From an uncultured Bacteriovoracaceae bacterium (lineage in GTDB: Bacteria; Bdellovibrionota; Bacteriovoracia; Bacteriovoracales; Bacteriovoracaceae), in contig CATLOT010000027.1 of assembly GCA_950054155.1 (NCBI GenBank), forward strand, positions 1 to 50,574: 50,574 nucleotides of DNA, given 5' to 3'. The notes beneath the pieces are model-generated. The model had not been told where the DNA came from and made no database searches. It was given only the letters and a program-made list of their open reading frames with translations. Each line of letters begins with the position of its first letter. Positions within the stretch are counted from its first letter, which is position 1. Shown one piece after another: positions 17,521 to 25,718 of the stretch. A program made the translations under genes and the position numbers.

Positions 17521-18255
17521 ATGAAGCTCCCCCAGCTTAATTCTAAAAATCTTTTAAAACTAACAGTGGCCTGGCTCTTTGCCGGGTCACTTTTAGCCCC
17601 AACTCAAGCAGCTGAAGACGATCTCTATGATTTCCTTTGGCTCGATCCCGATAAGAAGGTCTACGTTCTTCAAAACAAAGTCTATAAGAAGGCCGGTAAG
17701 GGTTACGCTAATATTGGCTACTCTTTTGGCCTAGATGATAACTATCAGGACACGACTGCAATGCAATTTGCAGCAGGTTATTACTTTCATGAAGAGTGGG
17801 CCGTAGAACTTCTCTATCATCAATACTCGAATAGTAATAACGAATCCTTTGATAACCTTCAGCGCATCAATGGCTCTGTTCCCTTTATTAGAAAAGTAAA
17901 TAAGAAGTATGGCGTCCTCGGTGTCTGGTCCCCCTTTTATGGCAAGATCAATACCTTTAATAAGATCATCTACTTTGATTGGTCCTTTGGTTTTGGCCTT
18001 GGCCAAATTCAAACAGAGAGTAATGCCCTTACGGTCTCAAGTTCTTCAACCGCTAATATCTACAATGATGAAGATCAAATGGCGCTTCTTGGAAAAACTG
18101 CCTTTCGAATCCACGCGACGGAGAACTTTCATGTGGGTCTAGAGTATCACCGTGATCACTACCGTGCCCCAGGTCCTGCTGTCAGTGGAAACCCTGGGAT
18201 TGAAAAGTGGCGCTCTAATAGCGAATTTGTTATCTCTATCGGGTTTAGTTTCTAA
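17521..18255 (+). CDS. Outer-membrane beta-barrel protein of the gliding complex (GltA/GltB/GltH/CglE type)
   Basis: This 244-residue protein has a signal peptide (residues 1-30, cleavage near TQAAED). The mature start DDLYDFLWLDPDKKVYVLQNKVYKK matches the opening I associate with the myxobacterial outer-membrane barrels that accompany gliding genes. The rest alternates in beta strands and ends in FVISIGFSF, with a C-terminal Phe as expected for BAM substrates. In Myxococcus such barrels anchor the gliding complex in the outer membrane. The gene follows the CglB-like gene by 15 bases and its stop overlaps the next start (TAATG). Confidence 0.75.
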   Translation: MKLPQLNSKNLLKLTVAWLFAGSLLAPTQAAEDDLYDFLWLDPDKKVYVLQNKVYKKAGKGYANIGYSFGLDDNYQDTTAMQFAAGYYFHEEWAVELLYHQYSNSNNESFDNLQRINGSVPFIRKVNKKYGVLGVWSPFYGKINTFNKIIYFDWSFGFGLGQIQTESNALTVSSSSTANIYNDEDQMALLGKTAFRIHATENFHVGLEYHRDHYRAPGPAVSGNPGIEKWRSNSEFVISIGFSF

Positions 18256-19712
18256 TGAAGTATCTTAGCCTTATAATCACATTTTTGATGCTGGCCGAGA
18301 CTCATGCCCTAGTGAGGAAGGCCAGTGAATATTACGATAAAAGTAATGACCGCAATAAGAATGCTTATATTGCTCAAGAGCTCTATAAGTCGCGCTATTA
18401 CTTTAGTTCGGTAGTCTTTGCTAAAGAGCATCTCATCGAAGGAAAGACATTCTCTAAAGAGTTTGAAAATCTCTTAGAAGAGCTTGTTCTTAAAACGGGG
18501 ACCATGTCCTTCTATGGACTCAATCCCAGAGTTTTAAGCCGCTACCCCTCGCCTTCTCTTAAGTTTATTCTAGGCCTGCGTCAGTTTAATTATAAGAATT
18601 ATGAAGCAGCGATCAAAGCGTTAGAAGGCGTTCCAGAGGAGCACCGTTTCGCCCCTGAGGCTTTCTTTATGAAAGGCTCGGCACAGAACCTCATTAACCA
18701 ACTAGGGGCTGCGCAGAAGTCTTATAATACCTGTATAGAAAAAGCTGATACTTTTGAAAATCGCGCAAAGAACACAAAGCTTAAGCGCTACTTCGCCATT
18801 GTCAAAGAGTCTTGTATTATTCATAAGGCGCGCCTTCTCTTTAAAGATAGAAAATACGCAGCGGCCCTTAAGGCCTATGAAGAGATTCCAAAGACCAGCT
18901 ACCGCTGGCCCTATATTCTGATGGAGAAGGCCTGGAGTGCCTATCACCTTGGAAACTACAACAGAACACTTGGTATTCTTGTGACTTACCGCTCGCCCCT
19001 CATGAAGAGTTACTTCTTTCCAGAAGCTGAAGTCTTAAGTGCGCTCTCTTATTTTAAGTTATGCCTATGGGGAGATAGCCTCAATCTGGTGAACCAGTAC
19101 TACTCGGTTTATCGTCCGCACTCAGATGCCCTCAAGAGTATTCTCCTTAAAGAGAAATCAAGTCACACCTATTTTCTTAAGATGCTCTTAAAGCCCATTA
19201 AAGAGATGGAAGATATGAACCCCTTTGTGAGAAACTTAATGACTCAAGTGAGAAAGAGGGTCAAATTCTCTTTGGATTTAGTTAACTTTCAAAAGGCCCA
19301 AAATGAGCTTAAGTTTATTAAAAAACTTAAGAAAAGTGCCCTCCAGCAAAAAATGCTTGAGGCCGTAAACGGCGCCATCAGCTGGCGTACCAAGCATTTA
19401 AATCACTACATCAAAAAGCAAATGTTTGGCTTTATCAATGATATGCACCGCTTTAGCTACGAGATGTTTAATATTAAATTAGAGGTGATGAGCTTAAAGC
19501 GTGACCTGGTTTACGACAATCAAAAGCTCATTTCTAATCGAAGTCGTGGCTCCCATGAGAATATCTCACGCACTTCAACGGAGCACTTCTTTGAATTCAA
19601 TGGAGAATTCTGGGCCGATGAGCTTGGTGAGTATAGTTTTGGTCTTAAGTCCAACTGCAAGCGTGTGGATAAGGTCAAAAAAGTAAGTCAAAGCAAGAGA
19701 GGTCGTAGATGA
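18255..19712 (+). CDS. Periplasmic helical-repeat protein (GltC-like position)
   Basis: This is a 485-residue exported protein with a signal peptide (residues 1-18, ending THA). It has degenerate TPR-like helix pairs, e.g. FKDRKYAAALKAYEEIPKTSYRWPYILMEKAWSAY, and a basic, helical C-terminal half. The Myxococcus GltC protein is a periplasmic TPR protein encoded next to the outer-membrane barrels, and position and architecture match; sequence identity was not tested. It is coupled to the barrel gene (TAATG) and to the small gene downstream (ATGA). It probably links the outer-membrane barrel to inner-membrane parts. Confidence 0.6.
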   Translation: MKYLSLIITFLMLAETHALVRKASEYYDKSNDRNKNAYIAQELYKSRYYFSSVVFAKEHLIEGKTFSKEFENLLEELVLKTGTMSFYGLNPRVLSRYPSPSLKFILGLRQFNYKNYEAAIKALEGVPEEHRFAPEAFFMKGSAQNLINQLGAAQKSYNTCIEKADTFENRAKNTKLKRYFAIVKESCIIHKARLLFKDRKYAAALKAYEEIPKTSYRWPYILMEKAWSAYHLGNYNRTLGILVTYRSPLMKSYFFPEAEVLSALSYFKLCLWGDSLNLVNQYYSVYRPHSDALKSILLKEKSSHTYFLKMLLKPIKEMEDMNPFVRNLMTQVRKRVKFSLDLVNFQKAQNELKFIKKLKKSALQQKMLEAVNGAISWRTKHLNHYIKKQMFGFINDMHRFSYEMFNIKLEVMSLKRDLVYDNQKLISNRSRGSHENISRTSTEHFFEFNGEFWADELGEYSFGLKSNCKRVDKVKKVSQSKRGRR

Positions 19713-19963
19713 GATCATTACTTCTAATCCTTCTTCTTGCGGCCACCACAACAAGCTTTGCTCAAAAGCCCAAGAAGAATGTCATTATCAAGTATAAGAA
19801 ATACGAATCCTTTGACCTTGGAAATCTTGAGATCAAGGGAAAGATTATTGCACCCGGCGATTTATCCGTAAAAGAACGTCAGCGAAAGAGGTTTAGCCGG
19901 CCACTGTTTGAAAGAGATCATTTTGATCCAGAGGTAAGGACCGACATCCAAAATTTGAGATAG
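19709..19963 (+). CDS. Small secreted protein of the gliding cluster
   Basis: This 84-residue protein has a signal peptide (residues 1-18, ending SFAQ) and a short basic mature part containing FDLGNLEIKGKIIAPGDLSV followed by KERQRKRFSRPLFERDHFD. Short proteins with this kind of F-x-L-x-x-L-x-I-x-G-x-I-x-x-P and R-x-x-F pattern occur beside TolQ/TolR motor genes in myxobacteria, as far as I recall; no function is known to me. The ATG overlaps the stop of the preceding gene (ATGA). It is the last gene before the 145-bp gap holding the sigma-28-like promoter. Confidence 0.6.
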   Translation: MRSLLLILLLAATTTSFAQKPKKNVIIKYKKYESFDLGNLEIKGKIIAPGDLSVKERQRKRFSRPLFERDHFDPEVRTDIQNLR

Positions 19964-20020
19964 TTGAGTTATTGAACCAATAAACAATGGCTTAGAAACC
20001 GCTTTTACCGAGACTTCAGG

Positions 20021-20047
20021 TCAAGTTTTGATCTGGTATCCCGATAG
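20021..20047 (+). promoter_or_regulatory. Sigma-28 (FliA)-type promoter ahead of the gliding motor genes
   Basis: TCAAGTTT (20021-20028), then exactly 11 bases, then CCCGATAG (20040-20047). The enterobacterial FliA consensus is TAAAGTTT-N11-GCCGATAA, so the match is 7/8 and 6/8 with ideal spacing. It is 61 bases upstream of the AglR-like ATG, in a 145-bp gap. It would couple the proton-channel genes to the motility sigma factor. Confidence 0.55.
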
Positions 20048-20108
20048 GTAACAAAGCACTAAGAGAAAACCACAAGGTCCGTCTAGGCGGCTATTTGGGG
20101 AGATTAAT

Positions 20109-20855
20109 ATGGAAAATGAAGTAGGAAAAATTGCAACTGATGCCGCTGTCGCTGCGGCCAACGATCCCAGTTTCATCAAGTCCCTTGCGGTCTTTATGGA
20201 TGAAGGTGGGGTTTTTATGTGGATCATCCTGGCGATCTGGACTTTCGGTATAGCCATCGCTGTTGAAAGAGTCAAAAGCCTCTTTTCTTACGACATTGAT
20301 GGGGCGAGCCTGATGAATATGGTGAAGAAGAATGTCATGGTTAATGATGTTCAAAAGGCCATTCAAAACTGCTCTAACTCTAAAGCACTACTCCCCCTAG
20401 TCCTTAAGTCGGGATTAAAGAGGGCCAATCAAAGTAAAGAGCAAATTAGTGATGCTATTGAAGCCACTATTCTTGAAGTGTCACCCAAGGTAGAGAAACG
20501 CATGGGTTACTTAGGTCTCGTTGCCAACGTTTCAACGCTTATTGGTCTTCTGGGAACTATTTATGGTCTTATTGAATCCTTTGCCGCTGTGGCCACTGCT
20601 GATCCAGCCTCTAAGGCAAAGCTTCTTGCCCTTGGTATTTCTAAGGCGATGAACACGACCGCTCTTGGACTGATCTCTGCGATTTCCATTATGGTTGTTC
20701 ACTCGATTCTCACCTCAAAGTCTGAAAAGATTATGGGTGAAGTTGAAGAGTATGCCGTGAAGCTTGTGGATCTGCTTGGTGCTAAGAAAAATGGCCATGC
20801 TGTACCAGGAGGAATTCCTCAAACAGCAGCTGCAGATAAGAAGAAAGCCGCTTAA
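20109..20855 (+). CDS. aglR: AglR-like MotA/TolQ/ExbB proton-channel protein
   Basis: This is a 248-residue inner-membrane protein of the MotA/TolQ/ExbB family with three membrane helices: about 33-54 (FMWIILAIWTFGIAIAVERV), 140-166 (LGLVANVSTLIGLLGTIYGLI) and 180-206. The TLLGT-like segment STLIGLLGTIYG and the MNTTALGL segment in the last helix are the family signatures lining the proton path. It precedes two TolR-type genes, the same one-plus-two set as the Myxococcus aglRQS gliding motor. GGGGAG lies well placed before the ATG. The Ala/Lys-rich tail is cytoplasmic. Confidence 0.85.
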   Translation: MENEVGKIATDAAVAAANDPSFIKSLAVFMDEGGVFMWIILAIWTFGIAIAVERVKSLFSYDIDGASLMNMVKKNVMVNDVQKAIQNCSNSKALLPLVLKSGLKRANQSKEQISDAIEATILEVSPKVEKRMGYLGLVANVSTLIGLLGTIYGLIESFAAVATADPASKAKLLALGISKAMNTTALGLISAISIMVVHSILTSKSEKIMGEVEEYAVKLVDLLGAKKNGHAVPGGIPQTAAADKKKAA

Positions 20856-20870
20856 TCAGGAGATCTGACC

Positions 20871-21392
20871 ATGGGTTTTAGAACAAAGAAGAAAAAAGCA
20901 GCTCCTTGTAAACCAAATGTCATCCCCATTTTGGACGCTGTTTTTATCTTTATTTTCTTTCTTTTGATGTCGGCTCAGTTTCTAGAGATCTATGAAATTG
21001 GCTCTGACGCTCCGGCTGTCATGACAGTTCAAGAGGATAAGAAAGATAAGAAACCACCCCTTAATCTCACCCTCGAGATTAGTAAGGAGCAGATCCTTGT
21101 GAAAACGGGACTTGACGGCAATATCGCTAAGACCATTGGACTTAAGAATGACAATTACGATCTAGAGCTTTTGAGTAAAGCCCTTGTGGACATCAAGAAG
21201 AAGCATGTGGGTGAAACGTCAGTCATCATTAAGCCCTCAAAAGATGTTCTGTATAAGAAGGTCGTCTACATCATGGATACCTGTCGAGAGGTCCCAAGTG
21301 AAGTTGGTGCTGTGGTTGCCAAGAACGATAAAGGCGAGACAGTCGAAACAAGAGAACTATTTAACCAAATTATTTTTGAAACTATTATTTAA
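20871..21392 (+). CDS. TolR/ExbD-like gliding motor subunit (AglQ/AglS type), first copy
   Basis: This 173-residue protein has a short basic cytoplasmic start (KKKKAAPCKPN), one membrane helix (about 20-41) and a periplasmic domain. Asp22 in VIPILDAVFIF is at the position of the proton-carrying Asp of TolR/ExbD/AglQ. The periplasmic part contains VIIKPSKDVLYKKVVYIMDTCRE, as in the ExbD fold, which would bind peptidoglycan or partner proteins. It lies 15 bases after the AglR-like gene with AGGAG before the ATG. Confidence 0.85.
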   Translation: MGFRTKKKKAAPCKPNVIPILDAVFIFIFFLLMSAQFLEIYEIGSDAPAVMTVQEDKKDKKPPLNLTLEISKEQILVKTGLDGNIAKTIGLKNDNYDLELLSKALVDIKKKHVGETSVIIKPSKDVLYKKVVYIMDTCREVPSEVGAVVAKNDKGETVETRELFNQIIFETII

Positions 21393-21413
21393 CCGCTCTT
21401 TTTTAGGAAGGTC

Positions 21414-21941
21414 ATGAGAAAGAAAAGATTTAACACCCGTTCAAAGGCAAAAGAAGAACTCGATGTGGATATCACTTCCCTCCTAGATATTCTGGTCATT
21501 CTGCTGGTTTTTCTTTTGAAGTCTTATAATGCCTCTGACCTCAAATTAGAGGTGGCCAAGAATATTGAGTTGCCTAATTCTAAATCCCAACAACTAGGAA
21601 ATATGGCCGTTATCGTTCAAGTGAGTGCCGAAAAGGACCTCTGGATTAACAATAAGAAAATTGGTCGCCTGCCAGCAAGTATAAGTGAAGAGAAGATTGA
21701 TCTCCTCTACTCCGCTCTTGAAGAAGAAGGAAAGAAGCAAGATGAATTTATCAAAGGCCTTGAAGAAACGGCCCAAAATAATACAGACAAAGGGGCTCTT
21801 GCCACCAGAAAGGCCAACCGGAAGCGAGTCAATATCGTCATGGATCAAAGTCTTCCCTATGAAGTCTTAAGAAAAGTGATGCACACAAGTGCCCTAGCTG
21901 GCTTTCCAGAATTTAAATTTATCGTACAAGGAAACTTTTAA
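21414..21941 (+). CDS. TolR/ExbD-like gliding motor subunit (AglQ/AglS type), second copy
   Basis: This 175-residue protein has the same architecture as its neighbour: basic start, one membrane helix and a periplasmic domain. The family Asp is Asp25 in ITSLLDILVILLVF. The periplasmic domain carries an acidic, lysine-rich helical insert (about residues 85-125: EEEGKKQDEFIKGLEE) absent from the first copy, followed by NIVMDQSLPYEVLRKVMHTS, the usual ExbD end. Two different TolR subunits with a single TolQ subunit is the diagnostic AglRQS composition. It starts 21 bases after the first copy and ends 2 bases before the giant TPR gene. Confidence 0.85.
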   Translation: MRKKRFNTRSKAKEELDVDITSLLDILVILLVFLLKSYNASDLKLEVAKNIELPNSKSQQLGNMAVIVQVSAEKDLWINNKKIGRLPASISEEKIDLLYSALEEEGKKQDEFIKGLEETAQNNTDKGALATRKANRKRVNIVMDQSLPYEVLRKVMHTSALAGFPEFKFIVQGNF

Positions 21942-21943
21942 GA

Positions 21944-24877
21944 GTGAAAATTAAGCTGATCCTCCCATTCATCGCTCTTCTTGGCCTTCTTCAAGGTCTA
22001 AGTGCAGCGGAGCAGGCTGTGAAACCTGTTGTCCATAAAGACGGCATGAGTGCGAAGTGGCATGAGCTTAACCGCTTAATCTCAGAAGAGATGAATACCA
22101 TTAAAACGATCACCAATCGTGGACCGCGCCTGCGTTGGCGCATGATTGAGCTTAAGACAGAGACTATAAAGCTGGTGCGTGAAAAAGAGAATAAGAAATT
22201 TCTCGAAGCAAACCCTGCTCTTATAAGAAAGCGAGGCAAGAAGTCCTATTTTAGAAAGAGTCAGGCCCTCTACCGTGAGGTAAGGAGAGATGGTCTTAAC
22301 CTCATCAAAAAATTCCCACGTTTTCGCTATTTAAGTGAAGTCTATTACACTCTTGCTCTCAATTCTCGTGATTATGGTGGGGATAAAGAGACAGAGAAGT
22401 TTCTTTTGCGCTCACTTAAGTATTCCATTCCAAACTCTCCTATTGTCCATGCCGCCAAGACTTCTCTTGCTGAACACTATTACAATGGTAAGAAGTATAA
22501 GAAGGCGATCCGCTTTTATCGTGATGTTCTCAAGAATCAAACAGATGAGTGGACCACTAAGCACCTCTATAATTTAAGCTGGTGTTACATAAAAACAAAA
22601 GACTACAACCAGGCGATAGAACACGCTAAAGACAGCTTCTTTAAGTCAGAAAAGAAAGAGTATATCAATGTTCAAAATGAAGTTTTAGGAAGTATTGGCT
22701 TCTTCTTTGTCCTTGCAGAACGTGTGGAAGAAGGGGCTAGGTTCTATGTGGATAATGTAGAGCACCCCACTGAATACATGATTAAAATGGCCAAGAAAAC
22801 AGCTGAAGACCGTGGTTATGAGAAGGCCAAATTTGTCTTTGATGCTGCCCTTGAAAATGCCATCTCTAAGAAATACCGAAAAGAAGAGATTGAAATCAGA
22901 CTCTCTCAGCTTGATTTCTATCGTAATTTTAAAAGATTTGAAAACTTTTGGAAAACTACTGTTGCTCTTGATGCTATTCACAAAGTCAAACCCCTAGAAG
23001 AGGATTATCAGACAGAGGCCACAGACAAGATCCGCTCCTTTGTGGGTTACCTCCAAATACGCTTTACCCGTAATAGTAAAACGAATATCACAAACTACAG
23101 TGAAGAAGAAAAAGTGCGCATTATTAAATTCTTTGATGTCCTAGCGCGCATCAACCCCAAGAAAACTGATCATTACCGCTACATGCAAGGGGAAACTCAC
23201 TTTGCGATAAGTGATTTCAACAATAGTTTTCTCTACTACCAAAAGACTCTTGAATTTAATAAGAAGGCCAAAGAGCACGATGAGAAGCTCCGTTTAAAAA
23301 CATTTGACGCTCTCCTTGCCTCTCTTGAAAATGGTCAATTTAAAAAGAAAGTGCGCACGGCCCACACCATCTATACCTTCACCAATCATATCAATATCTA
23401 TCCAAGAAATGAGCGCTCAAGAAAGATCTACTCAAAACTCTTTAATATCTATCTTGAAGAAAAGAAACTCCCCCTTGCTCTAAAAACCCTTGAGCGATAC
23501 ACCTCAGTCTATAAAGAGGATCTTAAGATTCAACAGGGTATGTTCACTCAAATCTTAGACACCCATATTAAGAATAAGAACACCGACCAAATTGCAGCGT
23601 GGATCCCAAAGCTTAAAGCGGGCTACCTTAAGTTTGATAACAAGTATATTGAAAAGACCACTCTTATTCTTGGTGGGCTTCTCTTTGACGGTTACCAAAA
23701 GATGGATGCTAGCGGCAAGAAAGATGAAGCCGCCAAAGGGTACCTGGCACTTTTTGGTAGCGAAAAATACCCCCAATCCATCAAAGCAAAGTCGGCCTAC
23801 CGTGCTTCTTTTCTCTTTTTAGAGCTCAATAAAACAGATGAAGCCCAAAAGTGGATGAATACAGCACTTAAGCTCTTCACCCCCAAAGAGCGCTTTCAAC
23901 GAAAGAAGGAAATCCTCACCTTCGTGAATTCTCTCATGCTCAATCAAGACTTTGTGGCGTCAGCTCAAGTGGCCCACACTTATCTCTCTATTTACTGCAC
24001 AAGTCGCTTTAAGGAAAAGAATGATCTCTATCGTGTCAGCGTCCAATACCAACTCGTAGCTGGAGAGCCCACAACGGCCCTTAAAAATTACAAGATGGGT
24101 AAGCGCTGTAAAGTGCCACAGAAAGTGACTGACGAAGTTCTTCAGGGAATCGGCTCTTTCTTTGTTCGTCATCGCCAAAATAAGAATTTCCTGACCTTTT
24201 ATAAGGCCTTTAAAAAAGAAAGCAAACTCAGAGGCTTCTTTGAAAGATCTTTTTTAAGCTTTTACTGGAGTTACTATCGTGATCAAAATGAAAACGGTGA
24301 ACGCCAAGTGAAGACCTTTCTCAAGGACCTTATTAAAAGCGCACAGTATGAATCTGAACCAATTAAAGAGATGAAGGCCATCTTCGCTTTTGATCAGACT
24401 CTTAAAAAGACCCAAGCCTTCAAATGGGCGCCCTTTCCTAGTGAAGAGTCTTTCAATGAGGAAGCTTTCAATGGGGCACTTGAAAAAAATATTGAGGCCC
24501 TCAAAGGTCTCACACAAACCTACACGCCTTTTATCAAGATGGGCTATCCCCACCTGGTGACCCGCTCTTATAAGGTACTTGAGCACAAGTATAAGCAAGT
24601 AGGAGAATTTCTCTTAGGATATACTCCAAAGGCAAAGGGACTCCCCAAAGAATATGTTGATGGCTTTAAAGGTGCTATGAGAAACCTGGCCATGAACTTT
24701 ATTAATGAAGCGCGCGGACAAAAGACGCTTGCCTACCGCCTTATTAGCCGCGAACTCATTCTTGACCCAGAGGTTCCTAACCTTCTTGATATCAAACCCA
24801 TCATCACTAAGATTGGCCACCGCCATCCAGCGAGCCTCTACGTGCTTCCCAAGGATAGAAAGGGAGGTAAACTGTGA
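21944..24877 (+). CDS. Large periplasmic TPR protein of the gliding complex (GltD-like)
   Basis: This is a 977-residue exported protein starting at GTG with a signal peptide (residues 1-22, LLGLLQGLSAAEQ). Its whole length is helical repeat, including clear TPR units, e.g. HYYNGKKYKKAIRFYRDVLKN and FAISDFNNSFLYYQKTLEFNKKA. Size, TPR content and position between the motor genes and a GltE-like lipoprotein match the large periplasmic TPR component of the Myxococcus Glt system; orthology is inferred, not searched. The GTG lies two bases after the motor gene stop and the TGA overlaps the next GTG (GTGA). Confidence 0.7.
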   Translation: MKIKLILPFIALLGLLQGLSAAEQAVKPVVHKDGMSAKWHELNRLISEEMNTIKTITNRGPRLRWRMIELKTETIKLVREKENKKFLEANPALIRKRGKKSYFRKSQALYREVRRDGLNLIKKFPRFRYLSEVYYTLALNSRDYGGDKETEKFLLRSLKYSIPNSPIVHAAKTSLAEHYYNGKKYKKAIRFYRDVLKNQTDEWTTKHLYNLSWCYIKTKDYNQAIEHAKDSFFKSEKKEYINVQNEVLGSIGFFFVLAERVEEGARFYVDNVEHPTEYMIKMAKKTAEDRGYEKAKFVFDAALENAISKKYRKEEIEIRLSQLDFYRNFKRFENFWKTTVALDAIHKVKPLEEDYQTEATDKIRSFVGYLQIRFTRNSKTNITNYSEEEKVRIIKFFDVLARINPKKTDHYRYMQGETHFAISDFNNSFLYYQKTLEFNKKAKEHDEKLRLKTFDALLASLENGQFKKKVRTAHTIYTFTNHINIYPRNERSRKIYSKLFNIYLEEKKLPLALKTLERYTSVYKEDLKIQQGMFTQILDTHIKNKNTDQIAAWIPKLKAGYLKFDNKYIEKTTLILGGLLFDGYQKMDASGKKDEAAKGYLALFGSEKYPQSIKAKSAYRASFLFLELNKTDEAQKWMNTALKLFTPKERFQRKKEILTFVNSLMLNQDFVASAQVAHTYLSIYCTSRFKEKNDLYRVSVQYQLVAGEPTTALKNYKMGKRCKVPQKVTDEVLQGIGSFFVRHRQNKNFLTFYKAFKKESKLRGFFERSFLSFYWSYYRDQNENGERQVKTFLKDLIKSAQYESEPIKEMKAIFAFDQTLKKTQAFKWAPFPSEESFNEEAFNGALEKNIEALKGLTQTYTPFIKMGYPHLVTRSYKVLEHKYKQVGEFLLGYTPKAKGLPKEYVDGFKGAMRNLAMNFINEARGQKTLAYRLISRELILDPEVPNLLDIKPIITKIGHRHPASLYVLPKDRKGGKL

Positions 24878-25713
24878 AATTCGTGACTCTCCTCACCCTT
24901 TCGCTCTTCTTTTGTGGGTGTGCTACTAAGCACCTCGCCTCCAAAGTGGAGCAAGACAAGTATGATGGCTTCAAAGAGGAAAGTTTTCTTCGCTATACCC
25001 AAGACCGTCTTAATGGACTTGACGCCAATAAGTACGCAGCCCTTAGCCTCTGTCATCAAAAAGACTTTGAAGAAGGTCTCACTACTTTAAGAGGCCAACT
25101 CAAAGAGAAGAAGAAGAGTGCGGATTACTGGAATCAGGTGGGGATGTGCTACTTTTTAAGAGAGGATTATCCCAAAGCCGAGTTCTACTTTAACTTCAGT
25201 CTTGAGCAAGACCGCAATAAGAATTACGCGGCAGCTCTTAATAATCTGGGCATCCTCAAACTTAAGGATCGCCACTTTGATGAAGCGATCACTTATTTTA
25301 ATAAGGCCAAAAGAGGAGGCCATAAAGTGCCTCGCTTTAATCTGGCCCAAGTCTTTTTAGAGTTTAACCTAGTAGATAAGGCGCTTATTGTCCTTGAAGA
25401 CCTGCACCGAAGTGCCCAGAGTGACCCTGACCTCCTCTTTAGTTTGGCCAGTGCCTATCTTATGAAGGGTCGCACAAAGAATGCCATGGGCATTCTCGAT
25501 AAAATACCTAATGAATTTAGAGAGCGCGAAGATATCGCCCTCATCAATGCTGTCACCCTCTATGAACAGAGGAATTACTATGCGGCCAAAGAAGTTCTTG
25601 AGGCCACAACATTTCTCTCCTACTACCCCCTTAAGAAGAGCGCGCAAAAGCTCACTGATTTGGTGGAGGCGGAGATCGCAAGAATTGAAAAAGAAAATAA
25701 GGAACGGGAGTAA
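24874..25713 (+). CDS. gltE: GltE/AglT-like TPR lipoprotein
   Basis: This 279-residue lipoprotein has a signal sequence ending in LFFCGC (probable lipidated Cys16; the Cys before Gly makes the lipobox unusual). At least three TPR units follow, e.g. YWNQVGMCYFLREDYPKAEFYFNFSLEQ and ALNNLGILKLKDRHFDEAITYFNKAKRG. Myxococcus GltE (AglT) is a TPR lipoprotein needed for gliding. It is translationally coupled to the giant TPR gene through GTGA and is followed after a few bases by the FHA/TonB-like gene. Confidence 0.75.
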   Translation: MKFVTLLTLSLFFCGCATKHLASKVEQDKYDGFKEESFLRYTQDRLNGLDANKYAALSLCHQKDFEEGLTTLRGQLKEKKKSADYWNQVGMCYFLREDYPKAEFYFNFSLEQDRNKNYAAALNNLGILKLKDRHFDEAITYFNKAKRGGHKVPRFNLAQVFLEFNLVDKALIVLEDLHRSAQSDPDLLFSLASAYLMKGRTKNAMGILDKIPNEFREREDIALINAVTLYEQRNYYAAKEVLEATTFLSYYPLKKSAQKLTDLVEAEIARIEKENKERE

Positions 25714-25718
25714 TTTTG

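Noticed and set aside
23740-23762. A match to the dispersed repeat (ACCTGGCACTTTTTGGTAG) inside the large TPR gene
   Set aside because: It is in coding sequence with sensible residues and differs at several positions, so it may be chance.
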